Below, in pieces: positions 1 through 11,012 of a stretch of 64,000 nucleotides of DNA. The notes beneath the pieces are model-generated. The model worked only from the letters and a program-made list of their open reading frames with translations. It did not search any database and had not been told where the DNA came from. The position numbers and the translations under genes are program-made. Source of the DNA: Phenylobacterium zucineum HLK1 (GTDB lineage Bacteria > Pseudomonadota > Alphaproteobacteria > Caulobacterales > Caulobacteraceae); assembly GCF_000017265.1 (NCBI RefSeq), contig NC_011144.1:3450001-3514000 (forward strand), read 5' to 3'. The stretch's first letter is position 1, and the number at the start of each line of letters is the position of its first letter.

Positions 1-257
1 ATCCGCCGGCCGCCGACCTGGAAAGCGCCGGCGACGGCCAGATCCGCGCGCCGATGCCGGGCAAGGTCACCCAGCTCTCGGTGAAGCCGGGCGACCCCGT
101 CTCCAAGGGTCAGCCGCTGGTCGTCCTCGAAGCCATGAAGATGGAGCACGCGCTCCAGGCCGCCTTCGACGGCAAGGTCGAGGAGGTGGCGGTCAGCCTG
201 GGCGCCCAAGTCAGCGAGGGGACCCTGCTGGTCCGGCTGTCGGAAGCGGAGACCTAG
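1..257 (+). CDS. Biotin-dependent acyl-CoA carboxylase alpha subunit, C-terminal biotinyl domain (5' truncated by window edge)
   Basis: The reading frame is open from base 3 and ends in TAG at 255-257, so only the tail of the gene is present. It encodes a biotinyl (BCCP) domain with the signature LEAMKMEH; the lysine that would carry biotin is the AAG codon at 138-140. This domain swings carboxybiotin between the biotin carboxylase and carboxyltransferase sites. In this family the domain usually ends the alpha subunit of propionyl-, 3-methylcrotonyl- or geranyl-CoA carboxylase; the visible part cannot tell these apart. The gene converges on a class III CoA-transferase and overlaps its 3' end by 4 nt, a context that fits acyl-CoA or branched-chain amino-acid breakdown. 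Confidence 0.9.
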   Translation, partial: PPAADLESAGDGQIRAPMPGKVTQLSVKPGDPVSKGQPLVVLEAMKMEHALQAAFDGKVEEVAVSLGAQVSEGTLLVRLSEAET

Positions 258-1471
258 GCGGGCCCCGCGACGACGCCGGCGTCGTGCAGCCGGCCGATCT
301 CGCCCGAGCCCAGGCCCAGCACGTCGGCCAGCACCTCGTCGGTGTGCTCGCCCAGCCGCGGGGCCGGCCGCACGGGGCCGCGCGCGTCCTGCGGGATCGT
401 CGCCGCCGCGCCCGGCGCGGGATAGGTCAGGCCGCTGGGATGGCGCACCGCCTCGAACAGCGGATTGCCCTTGAACAGTCGCGGGTCCTCCAGGGCCGCC
501 TCCAGCGGCTGGTAGCTGCCCCAGGTGACGCCGCCGGCGTCGAAGGCGGGCGCCAGCTCGGCAAGGTCCCGCGCGGCGAAGGCCCGCTCGAACAGCGGAT
601 AGAGCCGCGCCCGGTGCGCGAAGCGCAGCCCCTCGTCGGCGGCGAACGAGACGCCGAGCTCGGCCTCCAGCGCCGCGACCGCCTCCTTCAGCCCCAACAC
701 CTCGAGGGCCTTCGACCACTGCTTGGGGGTGATGGCGAGCAGCATCAGGGTCTGGCCGTCCCGGGTGAGGAAGTCGCGGCCGAAGGCGCCGTAGACGTCG
801 TTGCCCATGCGCGGCCGCTGATGGCCGGCCAAGAGGGTCTCGGCGGTGAACCCCAGGTTGGCCATGGTGGCCGCGGCGATGTCCGACAGCGGCGCGCGGA
901 TCTCGCGGCCCTCGCCCGTGCGGTGGCGGGCCAGCAGGGCCGAGACGAGGGCGAACGCGCAGTAGGCGCCGGTCAGGAGGTCCCAGGCGGCGAGCACATG
1001 GTTCACGGGCCGCGGGTCGTCCACCGGGCCGGTCATCTGCGGCAGGCCGATGGCCGAGTTGATGGTGTAGTCCATGCCCTGGGAGCCGTCGGCCCAGCCC
1101 ATCACCCGCACGCAGATCAGGTCCTGGCGCAGCTTCCTCAGCGTCTCGTAGGAGAGGAAGCCATCGACCGGGAAGTTGGTGACGAACAGCCCGCCGTCCT
1201 CGCCCGGCGCGGCCGCCAGCCGCTGGGCGATCTCGCGCCCCTCGGGCCGGGTCAGGTCGATGGCCACCGACTTCTTGGCCTTGTTCAGCCCCTCCCAGTA
1301 GAGGCTGGCGCCGTTGTCCGCGAGCGGCCAGCGGCGGAAGTCCGGCCCTCCGCCGATGTTGTCGAAGCGGATCACCTCGGCGCCCATCTGGGCGAGGTAG
1401 AGGCCGCAGGTGGGCGCGGCCACGAACGCGGCGCCCTCCACCACGCGCAGGCCCTTCAGCAGGTCGTACAT
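254..1471 (-). CDS. CaiB/BaiF family (class III) CoA-transferase
   Basis: The 405-residue protein has the class III CoA-transferase layout: N-terminal [17 protein letters not shown], a conserved region around residues 61-75 ([19 protein letters not shown]) and the catalytic-aspartate segment AWDLLTG with Asp near residue 164. Members move CoA between a carboxylic acid and an acyl-CoA through an aspartyl-CoA thioester. The ATG at 1471 is chosen because GAGGAGA lies 5 nt upstream and homologous proteins start just before this motif; the longer frame to 1522 looks like non-coding leader. Substrate cannot be read from sequence. The family also contains alpha-methylacyl-CoA racemases, so that activity is a minor alternative. 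Confidence 0.88.
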   Translation of the reverse strand: MYDLLKGLRVVEGAAFVAAPTCGLYLAQMGAEVIRFDNIGGGPDFRRWPLADNGASLYWEGLNKAKKSVAIDLTRPEGREIAQRLAAAPGEDGGLFVTNFPVDGFLSYETLRKLRQDLICVRVMGWADGSQGMDYTINSAIGLPQMTGPVDDPRPVNHVLAAWDLLTGAYCAFALVSALLARHRTGEGREIRAPLSDIAAATMANLGFTAETLLAGHQRPRMGNDVYGAFGRDFLTRDGQTLMLLAITPKQWSKALEVLGLKEAVAALEAELGVSFAADEGLRFAHRARLYPLFERAFAARDLAELAPAFDAGGVTWGSYQPLEAALEDPRLFKGNPLFEAVRHPSGLTYPAPGAAATIPQDARGPVRPAPRLGEHTDEVLADVLGLGSGEIGRLHDAGVVAGPA

Positions 1472-1636
1472 CTGGTCTCCTCGTCGGCGCGCACCCTGCC
1501 GCCCTGACCCTGCGTCCGCCAAGCGCGGCCGTTCAACATGCTTTCCAGCCGTTCACCGCGTTTGTTGGGGATATCGCAAGTCCCCGGCCGTTAACCTCAC
1601 GATCTCAAAGAAGAATTCTTGAGAGAGCCTCAGCGG

Positions 1637-2569
1637 ATGCGCGTCGTCACCATCGTCAGCCTCGCGGCCTCGGCCGTGCTCGGCCTGGGAGCCCTGGTGG
1701 TCGCCAAGACCGTGCTGCCGGGCGCCGGAGCCGCCAAGGGCGCGGCGGTCGTCCAGGAAGCGCCCGGCGTTCCCGTCGTGGTCGCGGCGCGCGAGATCAA
1801 GTACGGCGACAAGCTCGTCCCCGGCATGCTGACCATCGTCAACGCCCCGGCCGGTCTCGTTCCGCAGGGCGCGTTCCAGACGGTCGACCAGGTCCTGTCG
1901 GCCGACAAGGGGGGCCCGCCAGTGGCGCTCACCCGGCTCGCCGCGCGCGAACCCGTGCTGCCGACCAAGATCTCCGGGCCCGGCTCGCGGCCGACGGTCT
2001 CGGCCGAGGTCGGGGAAGGCATGCGCGCCTACACGCTCAAGGTGGACGCCTCCAGCGGCGTGGGCGGCCACGCCCTGCCGGGCGACCGGGTGGACGTGGT
2101 GCTGCTGCGCGACCTGACGCCGAGCGGCCCCGACCGCAACTTCATCTCCTATGTCGTCGTCCAGAACGCCCGCGTCCTGGGCGTCGATCTGAACGCCGAC
2201 CCCACCTCGGAGAAGCCGGCCACGCCCTCGACCGCCACGCTCGAGGTCTCGGTGGAGGAGTCCCAGAAGCTGGCGATCGCCGCCACCCTGGGGACCCTGT
2301 CGTTGGCCCTGCGCCGCTCGGGCGAGGCCGAGATCGCCGACGCCGGACCGCTGCGCACCGGGGACTTCCTGGTCGGCGGCGGCGGCAGAGGCCCGGTCCG
2401 CGCCGCCAGCAGCGGCGGCCCGCGCGCCCCGGCCGGCATCCTGATCATCGAGGGCGAGTCCGTGAAGCGCCAGCGCGCGCCCCGCGGCGGCCGCGGCGCC
2501 CAGGCGCCGGTCCAGCCGGTTCCGCCCGTCCCGCCCGTCGTGGCGCACGCCGCGCCGTCCGCCACCTGA
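1637..2569 (+). CDS. cpaB: Flp/Tad pilus assembly protein CpaB (SAF domain)
   Basis: The 310-residue protein has one N-terminal membrane anchor (about residues 4-25), a SAF-like domain beginning near VPVVVAAREIKYGDKL and a Pro-rich C-terminal tail. CpaB/RcpC is a periplasmic Tad pilus component thought to act with the CpaC secretin. ATG 1637 is preferred over TTG 1619 because it follows GAGAGAG by about 10 nt and places the membrane segment at the N terminus. It is the first gene of a six-gene run; cpaC starts 10 nt after its stop. The genes for pilin and prepilin peptidase that usually precede cpaB are not upstream here. Confidence 0.9.
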   Translation: MRVVTIVSLAASAVLGLGALVVAKTVLPGAGAAKGAAVVQEAPGVPVVVAAREIKYGDKLVPGMLTIVNAPAGLVPQGAFQTVDQVLSADKGGPPVALTRLAAREPVLPTKISGPGSRPTVSAEVGEGMRAYTLKVDASSGVGGHALPGDRVDVVLLRDLTPSGPDRNFISYVVVQNARVLGVDLNADPTSEKPATPSTATLEVSVEESQKLAIAATLGTLSLALRRSGEAEIADAGPLRTGDFLVGGGGRGPVRAASSGGPRAPAGILIIEGESVKRQRAPRGGRGAQAPVQPVPPVPPVVAHAAPSAT

Positions 2570-2579
2570 GCCCCGCCCC

Positions 2580-3896
2580 ATGCTGAACACCCGCACCGCC
2601 CTCGGCGCGTTCGCCTGCGCCTTCGCGCTGGCCGCCGCCGTCCCCCACGCCGCCCCGGCCCAGGAGCTGCGCAGCGAGCCTGCGCCCCGCCGCTCCATCC
2701 ACGTGCCGCGCGACAAGTCCCTATCGTTCCGCCTGGCCCAGCCGGCCGCGCGCATCGTGGTCTCGCAGCCAGAGATCGCCAAGGTGACCGCCACCTCCGA
2801 CCGCAGCTTCTACGTCCAGGGGCTCGAGTTCGGCTCGACCAACATGCTGGTCTACGGGCCGGGCGGACGCCTGCTCGAGGTTCTGGATATCCGCGTCGGC
2901 TACGACGCCGAGGGCCTGCAGCAGGACCTGGCGGCGGCCTTCCCGAACGAGCCCCTGCGCGTGCGCAACCTGGGCGAGGCGCTCATGCTGACCGGCGAGG
3001 TGACCGACACCGGCGTCCAGTACAAGGCCGAGGCCATCGCCCAGCGCTATGCGCCCGACGGACTGATCTCGCGCGTCAGCGTGCGCGCCTCGCAGCAGGT
3101 CGTCCTCGAAGTCCGCGTGCTGGAGGCCACCCGCTCGGCGCTGCAGGACATCGGCGTTGAGGGCGCGATCGGCAACAACTCCTGGGCGGTGGCCTTCGGC
3201 AACGGCCTGATCGGCGCGAGCCCCGCGGCGGGCGCCCTGGGAATCTCGGGCGGCTGGGGCGACACGCGCATCGACCTCATGCTCACCGCGCTCGAGGAAA
3301 AGGGCGTGGTCCGCACCCTGGCGCGGCCGAACCTCGTCGCCATCCCCGGCCAGAAGGCGACCTTCCACGCCGGCGGCGAATATCCCTACCCGGTCCCGCA
3401 GCGCGACGACCTGATCAGCCTGGAATTCCGCAAGTACGGCGTGGAGCTGACCTTCACCCCCGTGGTGCAAGACAACGGGCTCATCCGGCTCGACGTCGAG
3501 CCCGAGGTCAGCCAGCTCGACTTCACCAACTCTCTGCGCGTGCAGGGCTTCACCGTTCCGGGCCTGATCGTGCGCCGGACCCACACGACGGTGGAACTGA
3601 AGCCCGGCGAGTCCCTGGCCATCGGCGGCCTCTTCCAGCGCGAATACACCAACGCCCTGCGCCAGGTGCCGGGCATCGGCGACGTGCCTGTACTGGGCTC
3701 GCTGTTCCGCTCGGCGCGGTGGAAGAAGGCCGAGACCGAGCTCGTGGTGATCGTGACCCCCAAGTTCGCCTCGACCGCCGACATGGCCGCCGCCGAGGCC
3801 ATGCGGACGCCGCCCGGGCGCGAGCCCACGACGCCCGACCTGCTCCTGCGCGGCCGCGCCCTGGACAAGTCCATCACCGAGGAGGGCGCGCCATGA
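2580..3896 (+). CDS. cpaC: Tad pilus outer-membrane secretin CpaC
   Basis: The 438-residue protein starts with a Sec signal peptide (hydrophobic to about residue 24, then AQE), has the pilus-formation N-terminal domain (VSQPEIAKVTATSDRSFYV, about residues 60-78) and ends in the secretin domain with VELKPGESLAIGGLFQ and PGIGDVPVLGSLFRS. It should form the outer-membrane ring through which the Flp pilus leaves. Length is normal for CpaC/RcpA. Its TGA overlaps the ATG of cpaE as ATGA, indicating translational coupling. The lipoprotein gene cpaD, commonly between cpaC and cpaE, is absent. Confidence 0.93.
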   Translation: MLNTRTALGAFACAFALAAAVPHAAPAQELRSEPAPRRSIHVPRDKSLSFRLAQPAARIVVSQPEIAKVTATSDRSFYVQGLEFGSTNMLVYGPGGRLLEVLDIRVGYDAEGLQQDLAAAFPNEPLRVRNLGEALMLTGEVTDTGVQYKAEAIAQRYAPDGLISRVSVRASQQVVLEVRVLEATRSALQDIGVEGAIGNNSWAVAFGNGLIGASPAAGALGISGGWGDTRIDLMLTALEEKGVVRTLARPNLVAIPGQKATFHAGGEYPYPVPQRDDLISLEFRKYGVELTFTPVVQDNGLIRLDVEPEVSQLDFTNSLRVQGFTVPGLIVRRTHTTVELKPGESLAIGGLFQREYTNALRQVPGIGDVPVLGSLFRSARWKKAETELVVIVTPKFASTADMAAAEAMRTPPGREPTTPDLLLRGRALDKSITEEGAP

Positions 3897-5058
3897 GCGT
3901 CAACAGCCTGCACGGCCGCCGCATCCTGGCGCTCGGCGCCGCGCTCGCCCCGCACGCCAAGGGCCCCCTGGCCGGGGCCGACCTCGAACTGGGCGGCATC
4001 GACCAGCTGGCCGAACTGGCCAGCGTCCCGCGCGACCTCGTGCTGATCGACGCCGACGCCTGGGCCGCGCCCGAGCTCGCCGCGGCGGTCAAGACGCTGT
4101 CCGGCCTGAAGGCCTGCCCGCCGGTCCTGCTGGTCGGCGAGAGCCTGCCCGCCGGGCTGGTGCGCAACCTGCTGCGCCTTGGCGATTCCGACGTGCTGGA
4201 GGCCCCCTTCACGGGCGAACAGCTGACCGCAGCCGTGCTCGGCCTTCTGGCCGCCAGCACGCCCGCGCCGCAGGCGAGCGCAGGCGGGGAGAGCCGCTGC
4301 TGGGCCGTCTCGGGCGCCGTCGGCGGCGCCGGCGCGACGACCCTGGCCATCGAGATCGCCACGGCCCTGGCCGCGCGTTCCAAGAAAGACCGCAGCGTCT
4401 GCCTGATCGACCTGAACCTCGCCGACGGCGCAGCGGCCGCCTACCTCGGCGCCCAGCCCGCCATGCGCCTCGCCGACTTCGGCCAGGCCGCCGAGCGGCT
4501 GGACGCGGCCATGCTTCAGGCCTTCATCACCCCGGTCTCCAAGCAGCTCGACCTGCTGGCGGGCGTCCGCGATCCCGGCGGCTTCGACGCGGTCTCGCGC
4601 GAGGCGGTGCTGCGGGTGCTGGAGGTCGCCTGCGAGTGCTACGACTGGGTGATCCTGGACGTGCCGCGCCACCGCCGGCCCTGGACGCTGGAGGCCCTGG
4701 CGGGCTGCGACGAGGTGCTGGTCATCTCCGAGCTCACCGTCCCGGCCCTGCTGGCCGCCCGCGCCTATTCCGACGAGATCGAGCACGCGCTCGGCAAGGG
4801 CCTGAAGCCGCGCATCGTGCTGAACCGCCTGGCCAGCCGCATGTTCGGCCCGGCGCCCTCCATGGCCGAGGCCGAGCGGGCCCTGCAGCGCAAGGCCGAA
4901 GCCGGCGTCAGCTCGGACTGGGAAGCGGCCGCCGCCTCGGCGAACCTGGGCGGGCCCATCGCCCAGCACCGGCCGAAGTCGAAGATCGTCAAGGACGTCC
5001 AGCTGCTGGTCGAGCGCCTCGCCGAGGCGCCGGCCCGCCAGGGCGCGAAGGCCGCCTG

Positions 5059-5059
<1 letters not shown>
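3893..5059 (+). CDS. cpaE: Tad pilus assembly ATPase-like protein CpaE with degenerate P-loop
   Basis: The 388-residue protein has an N-terminal receiver-like region (about 1-120) and a MinD/ParA-type domain from about residue 135. CpaE normally helps place the Tad machinery at the cell pole. The P-loop position reads GAVGGAGATT (141-150) where MinD-family members have a KGGVGKT-like sequence, so both the signature lysine and the Walker A lysine are missing. Downstream features of the fold, including the VCLIDLNLADG segment and the YDWVILDVPRH segment, are kept. ATG 3893 overlaps the cpaC stop. The frame is intact, so this looks like a divergent family member and not a broken gene. Confidence 0.88.
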
Positions 5060-6488
<1,429 letters not shown>

Positions 6489-6492
<4 letters not shown>

Positions 6493-7448
6493 CCATCGAC
6501 GCGAACACGATCTTCCTGGTGCTGGTGTTCGCCGCGGTGTTCGCCGCGGCCCAGGCCCTGATCGGCATCCTCGGCTCGGCGGCGCAGAAGCGCCTGGTGA
6601 ACCGCCGCCTGAAGGTCGCCGAGAAGGTGGACGGCATCTCGGCCCTGGTGGTGGAGCTGCGCAAGCAGCGGGGCCTGAACGCCGCCGGGAACAAGAGCGG
6701 CCGCCTGCGGTGGCTGTCCGATCTGATCGTGGCCTCGGGCCTGCCCTACGACCCCCGCAAGTGGCTGACCTATGTCCTGCTCGCCGCCGGCATCGGCGGC
6801 GCGGGCCTGGCGGTGCTGACCCGCAATCCGCTGATGATCGTTCCGGGCGCGCTCGTGGGCGGCGTGGGCGTTCCGGTGCTGGTCCTGAAGTTCGTCGCCG
6901 GCCGGCGCGCCGCGGCCCTGGGCTTCCAGCTGCCCCAGGCGCTGGAGATCATCGTCCGCTCGCTGGAGGCGGGCCATCCGGTGCCCACCGCCATCGCCCT
7001 GGTGGGACGGGAGATGTCGGATCCTGTGGGCACCGAGTTCGGCATGGCCGCCGACGAGATCGCCTACGGCGCCAACCTCGAGCAGGCCATCGAGCGCATG
7101 GCCGAGCGCTGCCAGCATCCGGACGTCGACCTGTTCGCCGCCACCGTGCGCCTGCAGGAGCGGACCGGCGGCAACCTCACGGGCCTCCTGAAGCTGAACG
7201 CCTCGACGATCCGCGAGCGGCACAAGATGCGGCTGAAGATCAAGGCCGCCTCCGCCGAGGGCCGCGCCTCGGCCATGATCCTGTCCGCCGCCCCGTTCAT
7301 CGCCGTGGGGATGATCATGATCATCTCCCCCAAATTCTACGGCGACGTCATCCACGAGCCCGCCGTGAAGTGGGGGCTGCTCGGCCTCACCGTCTGGGTG
7401 GGCATCGGCAACCTCGTCATGCGGCGCATGATCGACATGAAGCTCTAG
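6489..7448 (+). CDS. tadB: Tad inner-membrane platform protein TadB (type II secretion F domain)
   Basis: The 319-residue membrane protein has an N-terminal membrane segment, a second pair near residues 95-135, a cytoplasmic T2SSF domain (about 150-280, including ALEIIVRSLEAGHPVPTAI) and C-terminal membrane segments. With TadC it forms the inner-membrane platform on which CpaF acts. The start overlaps the cpaF stop by 4 nt. Length and order (ATPase, TadB, TadC) are typical. Confidence 0.92.
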
Positions 7449-7452
7449 CCCC

Positions 7453-8394
7453 ATGGACCTGACGAGCATCATCTACGGCGCGGGCCTGCTCATGGTCGGC
7501 GGGGCTGTCGCGGGACTGGCCTTCCTCGGCGTCTCCGAGCTGCGCCTGCGCGCCCTGCGCCGGCACCGCTTCGCCTCGGCCGTGGCCGCCGCCGGCGGGC
7601 CCGTGGCGGACAAGGGCGCCGGCCTGCTGCCCGAGCAGGTGGTCTCCACGGTCCGGCGCCTTGGCCAGCAGAGCGCCGTCCGCGATCCCGCCAAGGTCTC
7701 GCTGCTGCGCTCGCGCCTGATGCAGGCCGGCTTCTTCAGCCGCGAGGCCCCGGTGATCTTCCTGGGGATCAAGGCGGCCCTGATCGCCGCGGCCACCGTC
7801 GGCGTGCTCATGACCCTGCCGGTGATGATCGGCGCCAAGGGCGGCAACATGATGGGCCTGGCCATGGCCGTGGGCCTGTCGCTGGCGGCCCTCTACGGTC
7901 CCGACCAGGTGCTCAAGTCGCGCAAGGCCACGCGCGAGCGCGAGTACGCCGACGGCTTCCCCGACCTGCTCGACCTGCTGGTCGCCTCGGTGGAGGCCGG
8001 CCTCAGCCTCGACGCCGCCGTGACACGGGTGACCGACGAGCTGGAGCGCCGCTACCCCAACCTCACCGTGCACCTGCGCTTCCTGGTGCTGGAGCTGCGC
8101 GCCGGGCGGGCGCGGAAGGACGCCTGGAGCGCCTTCGCCGACCGCCTCGCCATCGAGGACGCCCGGGCGCTCGCCACCATGCTGCGCCAGGCCGAGGAGA
8201 TGGGCACCAGCCTGGGCGACACCCTGCAGGTGTTCTCTCAGGACATGCGCCAGAAGCGGATGCTGCGCGCCGAGGAAAAGGCCCTGGCGCTCTCGGCCAA
8301 GCTGACCGTGCCGCTGATCCTCTTCATCTTCCCGTCGCTGCTGACGGCGCTGATGCTCCCGGCGGCGGTGCGGATGATCAAGGTGCTGGGCTAG
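7453..8394 (+). CDS. tadC: Tad inner-membrane platform protein TadC
   Basis: The 313-residue membrane protein has an N-terminal segment, a hydrophobic pair around residues 98-150, a T2SSF domain with GFPDLLDLLVASVEAGLSLD (about residue 165-185) and two C-terminal membrane segments. It partners TadB. It starts 4 nt after the tadB stop and is the last Tad gene here: its stop overlaps a convergent unrelated gene by 4 nt, so no TadD, TadE/F or TadG gene follows in this operon. Confidence 0.92.
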   Translation: MDLTSIIYGAGLLMVGGAVAGLAFLGVSELRLRALRRHRFASAVAAAGGPVADKGAGLLPEQVVSTVRRLGQQSAVRDPAKVSLLRSRLMQAGFFSREAPVIFLGIKAALIAAATVGVLMTLPVMIGAKGGNMMGLAMAVGLSLAALYGPDQVLKSRKATREREYADGFPDLLDLLVASVEAGLSLDAAVTRVTDELERRYPNLTVHLRFLVLELRAGRARKDAWSAFADRLAIEDARALATMLRQAEEMGTSLGDTLQVFSQDMRQKRMLRAEEKALALSAKLTVPLILFIFPSLLTALMLPAAVRMIKVLG

Positions 8395-9467
8395 CCGAGC
8401 CCGTAGGGCCGATAGGGCCCGAGGATCAGCTGCTCGAAGACCCCCACGCCCTGGCGCTCGGGCTCGCCGGGCGCGCGCAGCACGGCCTTTGAGATCGCCT
8501 GGATATGCAGGTTCTCCATCGCCCCCATGTCGGCGGCCGAGAGGTCGATGTCCTCGCGCGCGACGGCGAGCTCGCCCTTCAGGCCGCCGTGCCGCCACTC
8601 CCCGCCGTAACCGATGCCGCGCATCAGGAAGGTGGTGACCGGCTCGAGGTCCACCGTCGCCGCGCCGTCCGCGAGGGGGATGGTCAGGGTCCCGCGCTCG
8701 GCGTGGCGCAGGCCCTGGCGCAGCGTGACGTCCATCGACGGCCCGTCGGCCTCCCAGCCGCCCTCGGGTCCCGCGCCGTCGGGCAGGATCACCGCGCGGG
8801 TGTTCCAGGGCTGGCCGTCGGGATCGGCGTTGACGTGGAAGAAGACCGAGCGGTCGTCGAAGTTGACCGGGGTCCACTGCCAGAAGAACCCGGGAACGCC
8901 GGCGCCCGGCGTCGGCTGCGGATCGGGGGCGCCCACCGGCCGGATGCCCCACGATCGGTCGCGGGTGCCCAGCCAGCCCGCCGCGTCCAGCCGCCGGCCG
9001 TCCATCTCGACCCAGCCCGAGACGCGGCAGTTCTGGGTCAGGCGCGTGTAGTCCATGAACAGGCGCGGCCCGATGCGCTTGACGAAGCGCGGCTCCTCGA
9101 TCGGGAAGGCGCGCCCTTCGAACGTGAGCTCGCAGGCGATCCCCTCGGCCCGCTCGACCGTCACCTTCAGCCGCTGCAGCGGCTCCAGCACCTCGATGCG
9201 GATCGGCCCGACCGTCAGGTCCATCCGCTCCATGTTCAGGACCTTCGAGGCGTGCAGGCACCGCTGCACTCCGTCCTTGACGATCGAGACGTGGGCGTCG
9301 GCGACGTTGAGCGCCGGATAGACCCCGAAGGCCGCGGCGACGAACTCGGTCCCGTCGGGCGAGTAGGCGTTGAAGAAGTAGCGGTCGTAGAAATTCCGGT
9401 CCGAGCCTGCGTAGGCGATCGGCTCGGGCGTCTGGTGGATCGGATAGTCGTCGCCCTTCGTCAGCAT
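8391..9467 (-). CDS. Uncharacterised protein with a lipocalin-like GxRDxSWG motif
   Basis: The 358-residue soluble protein has no signal peptide or membrane segment. It shows the sequence GTRDRSWGIRP at about residues 167-177, resembling motifs in the CrtC/AttH-like double-lipocalin group and several DUF families of acyl or terpenoid context, plus many short beta-strand-like stretches. No specific function can be given. It converges on tadC (4 nt overlap) and diverges from the APH-type kinase gene at 9616; the 148 nt between them contain a TGACG-CTC-CGTCA inverted repeat. Start ATG 9467 follows CAGGAGGAGCCGC, a good ribosome site. Confidence 0.75.
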   Translation of the reverse strand: MLTKGDDYPIHQTPEPIAYAGSDRNFYDRYFFNAYSPDGTEFVAAAFGVYPALNVADAHVSIVKDGVQRCLHASKVLNMERMDLTVGPIRIEVLEPLQRLKVTVERAEGIACELTFEGRAFPIEEPRFVKRIGPRLFMDYTRLTQNCRVSGWVEMDGRRLDAAGWLGTRDRSWGIRPVGAPDPQPTPGAGVPGFFWQWTPVNFDDRSVFFHVNADPDGQPWNTRAVILPDGAGPEGGWEADGPSMDVTLRQGLRHAERGTLTIPLADGAATVDLEPVTTFLMRGIGYGGEWRHGGLKGELAVAREDIDLSAADMGAMENLHIQAISKAVLRAPGEPERQGVGVFEQLILGPYRPYGLG

Positions 9468-9501
9468 CGCGCGGCTCCTCCTGAAGGTCCCGCCTTTCTG
9501 T

Positions 9502-9514
9502 TGACGCTCCGTCA
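9502..9514. promoter_or_regulatory. Candidate operator TGACG-N3-CGTCA
   Basis: A perfect 5+5 bp inverted repeat with a 3 nt spacer sits between two divergent genes (starts at 9467 on minus and 9616 on plus). Size and symmetry fit a dimeric repressor such as a TetR- or GntR-family protein; no such regulator gene is adjacent. A near copy, TGACG-CTG-CGTCG, lies at 49385-49397. Confidence 0.4.
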
Positions 9515-9615
9515 GCCTTGCGACCGGGCGTCCGCGGGTATCAACTGATCGAAGATAAGAAGAAAAGGGAGGCGTCGTCTCCGGTGACCTCGCGTCATCC
9601 GACGGCGAAGTTCTG

Positions 9616-10632
9616 GTGTCTCACCCGCTCGAGCCGCGCCTGGCGGCCTACATCGCCAGGAAGATGCCTGACGCGCGCGACGTGGCCGTCTCTGGCCTGG
9701 AGCGCATCTCGGGCGGAGCCTCGCGCGAGACCTATCGGTTCAGGCTGACCTGGGACGGCGGCGAGCGGCCGCTGATCCTGCGGCGCGACCCGCCCGCCAG
9801 CCTGATCGAGACCGAGCGGCGGGTGGAGTTCGCCGCCTACCGCGCCTTTCGCGGCTCGGCCGTGCCGGTCCCCGAGATGCTGTGGCTGGAGGAGGAGGAC
9901 GACGCCCTCGACCACCCCTTCTTCATCGCCGAGGAGCTGTCGGGCCACCAGGCCTCGCCCCAGGTGCTGCTGTCGGGCCTCTACGACGCCGTCCTGCCGA
10001 AGGTGGCCGAGGCGAAGTGGACCATCCTGGGCGAGATCGCCCGCGCCGACCCCGCCGCCGTGGGCCTGACCGAGGTGATGGACGCGCCGGCGCCCGACGC
10101 CTGCTGGAGGCGCGAGCTGGATCACTGGGAAGGCCTGATCGACCGCGACGCCGTCGAGCCCCTGCCGATCACCCGGGCGGCGATCCGCTGGCTGCGCGCC
10201 AACCCGCCGCCGCCGGCCCAGAAGATCAGCGTGGTCCACGGCGACTACCGGACCGGCAACTTCCTGTTCGACGCCGAGGGCCGCATCCATGGCGTGCTGG
10301 ACTGGGAGATGGCCCACCTGGGCGACCCGCTCGAGGACCTCGGCTGGAGCCTGCAGCCCGTCTGGTGCTTCGGCCGGGAGGGGACCGCCGGCGGCCTCTG
10401 CGACCAGGACCACGCCGTCGCGGTCTGGGAGCGGGCCAGCGGCCTGAAGGCCGACCCAGCGGCCCTGAAGTGGTGGATCCTGTTCAACTGCGTGAAGGGC
10501 CAGGGCATCTGGGTCGGCAGCGCCAAGGCGTTCCTGTCGGGCGGCAACCGCGCCCCGATCATGGTCTATCCGGCCTGGATGCTCATCAACGCCCAGGAAC
10601 GCGCCATGCTGAAGGTGATGGGCCGCCTATGA
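9616..10632 (+). CDS. Aminoglycoside-phosphotransferase-fold kinase (ACAD10/11 N-domain-like)
   Basis: The 338-residue protein has the APH/choline-kinase fold: ATP-loop region SGGASRETYRF (about 32-42), Brenner-type motif VVHGDYRTGNFLFD (207-219) with catalytic Asp 210, and metal-binding LDWE (228-231). Proteins of this subgroup resemble the kinase domain of human ACAD10/ACAD11, which phosphorylates 4-hydroxyacyl-CoAs; bacterial relatives often sit among fatty-acid genes. The GTG at 9616 gives the usual family N terminus; no strong ribosome site is visible. The stop overlaps the next gene as ATGA. Resistance to aminoglycosides is not implied. Confidence 0.83.
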   Translation: MSHPLEPRLAAYIARKMPDARDVAVSGLERISGGASRETYRFRLTWDGGERPLILRRDPPASLIETERRVEFAAYRAFRGSAVPVPEMLWLEEEDDALDHPFFIAEELSGHQASPQVLLSGLYDAVLPKVAEAKWTILGEIARADPAAVGLTEVMDAPAPDACWRRELDHWEGLIDRDAVEPLPITRAAIRWLRANPPPPAQKISVVHGDYRTGNFLFDAEGRIHGVLDWEMAHLGDPLEDLGWSLQPVWCFGREGTAGGLCDQDHAVAVWERASGLKADPAALKWWILFNCVKGQGIWVGSAKAFLSGGNRAPIMVYPAWMLINAQERAMLKVMGRL

Positions 10633-11012
10633 CGCCGCAGATCCCCGCCGTCCTGGGAGAGCTCGCGGGCCTCCTGATGAAGTACGCCGACCCGACCGCG
10701 CCGCAGGCCGAGCGGGCTAGCGACCTGATGCTGTCGGCCATGCTGCTGATGACCGCCGCCGAGACCTGGGACCGCGCCGCCCACATCCTCGTTGAGGAGA
10801 ACCGCGCCGTCCGCGCGCTGCTGGGCGAGGCGGGCGAGGACGCGGACCTGCGGGTCTCGGCCCTCACCGCCGAGAACAACCGGCTCCGCGGCCTGTTGAT
10901 CGAACGTCACGCGGCGGCCGAGGCGGCGGGGGACGCGGCTGCCTGCGAGGCGATCTGGGCCGAGCTGATCGCCGGGACCGAGCGGCGCAGGCTGTCCGGC
11001 GCGCCGGTCTAG
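10629..11012 (+). CDS. Small uncharacterised helical protein coupled to the APH-type kinase
   Basis: The 127-residue protein is predicted almost wholly helical, with Ala/Glu/Leu-rich stretches and a heptad-like region around residues 75-110 (LTAENNRLRGLLIERHA). It starts at ATG 10629, overlapping the kinase stop as ATGA, so it is very likely co-translated and may work with that enzyme. I recognise no named family. It converges on the DUF1810 gene with a 4 nt overlap. Confidence 0.75.
   Translation: MTPQIPAVLGELAGLLMKYADPTAPQAERASDLMLSAMLLMTAAETWDRAAHILVEENRAVRALLGEAGEDADLRVSALTAENNRLRGLLIERHAAAEAAGDAAACEAIWAELIAGTERRRLSGAPV

Noticed and set aside
284..1507. Long open frame of 407 codons opposite the CoA-transferase gene
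   Set aside because: It is the antisense shadow of a clear family gene; the product is Arg/Gly/His-rich with no recognisable domain, typical of high-GC shadows.
1591..1596. TTAACC near the cpaB start, possible CtrA half-site
   Set aside because: The second TTAA at the right spacing is absent, so a CtrA site cannot be claimed.
9616..10632. Aminoglycoside resistance gene
   Set aside because: The APH fold is shared by many metabolic kinases; this protein groups by motif with ACAD10/11-type domains.
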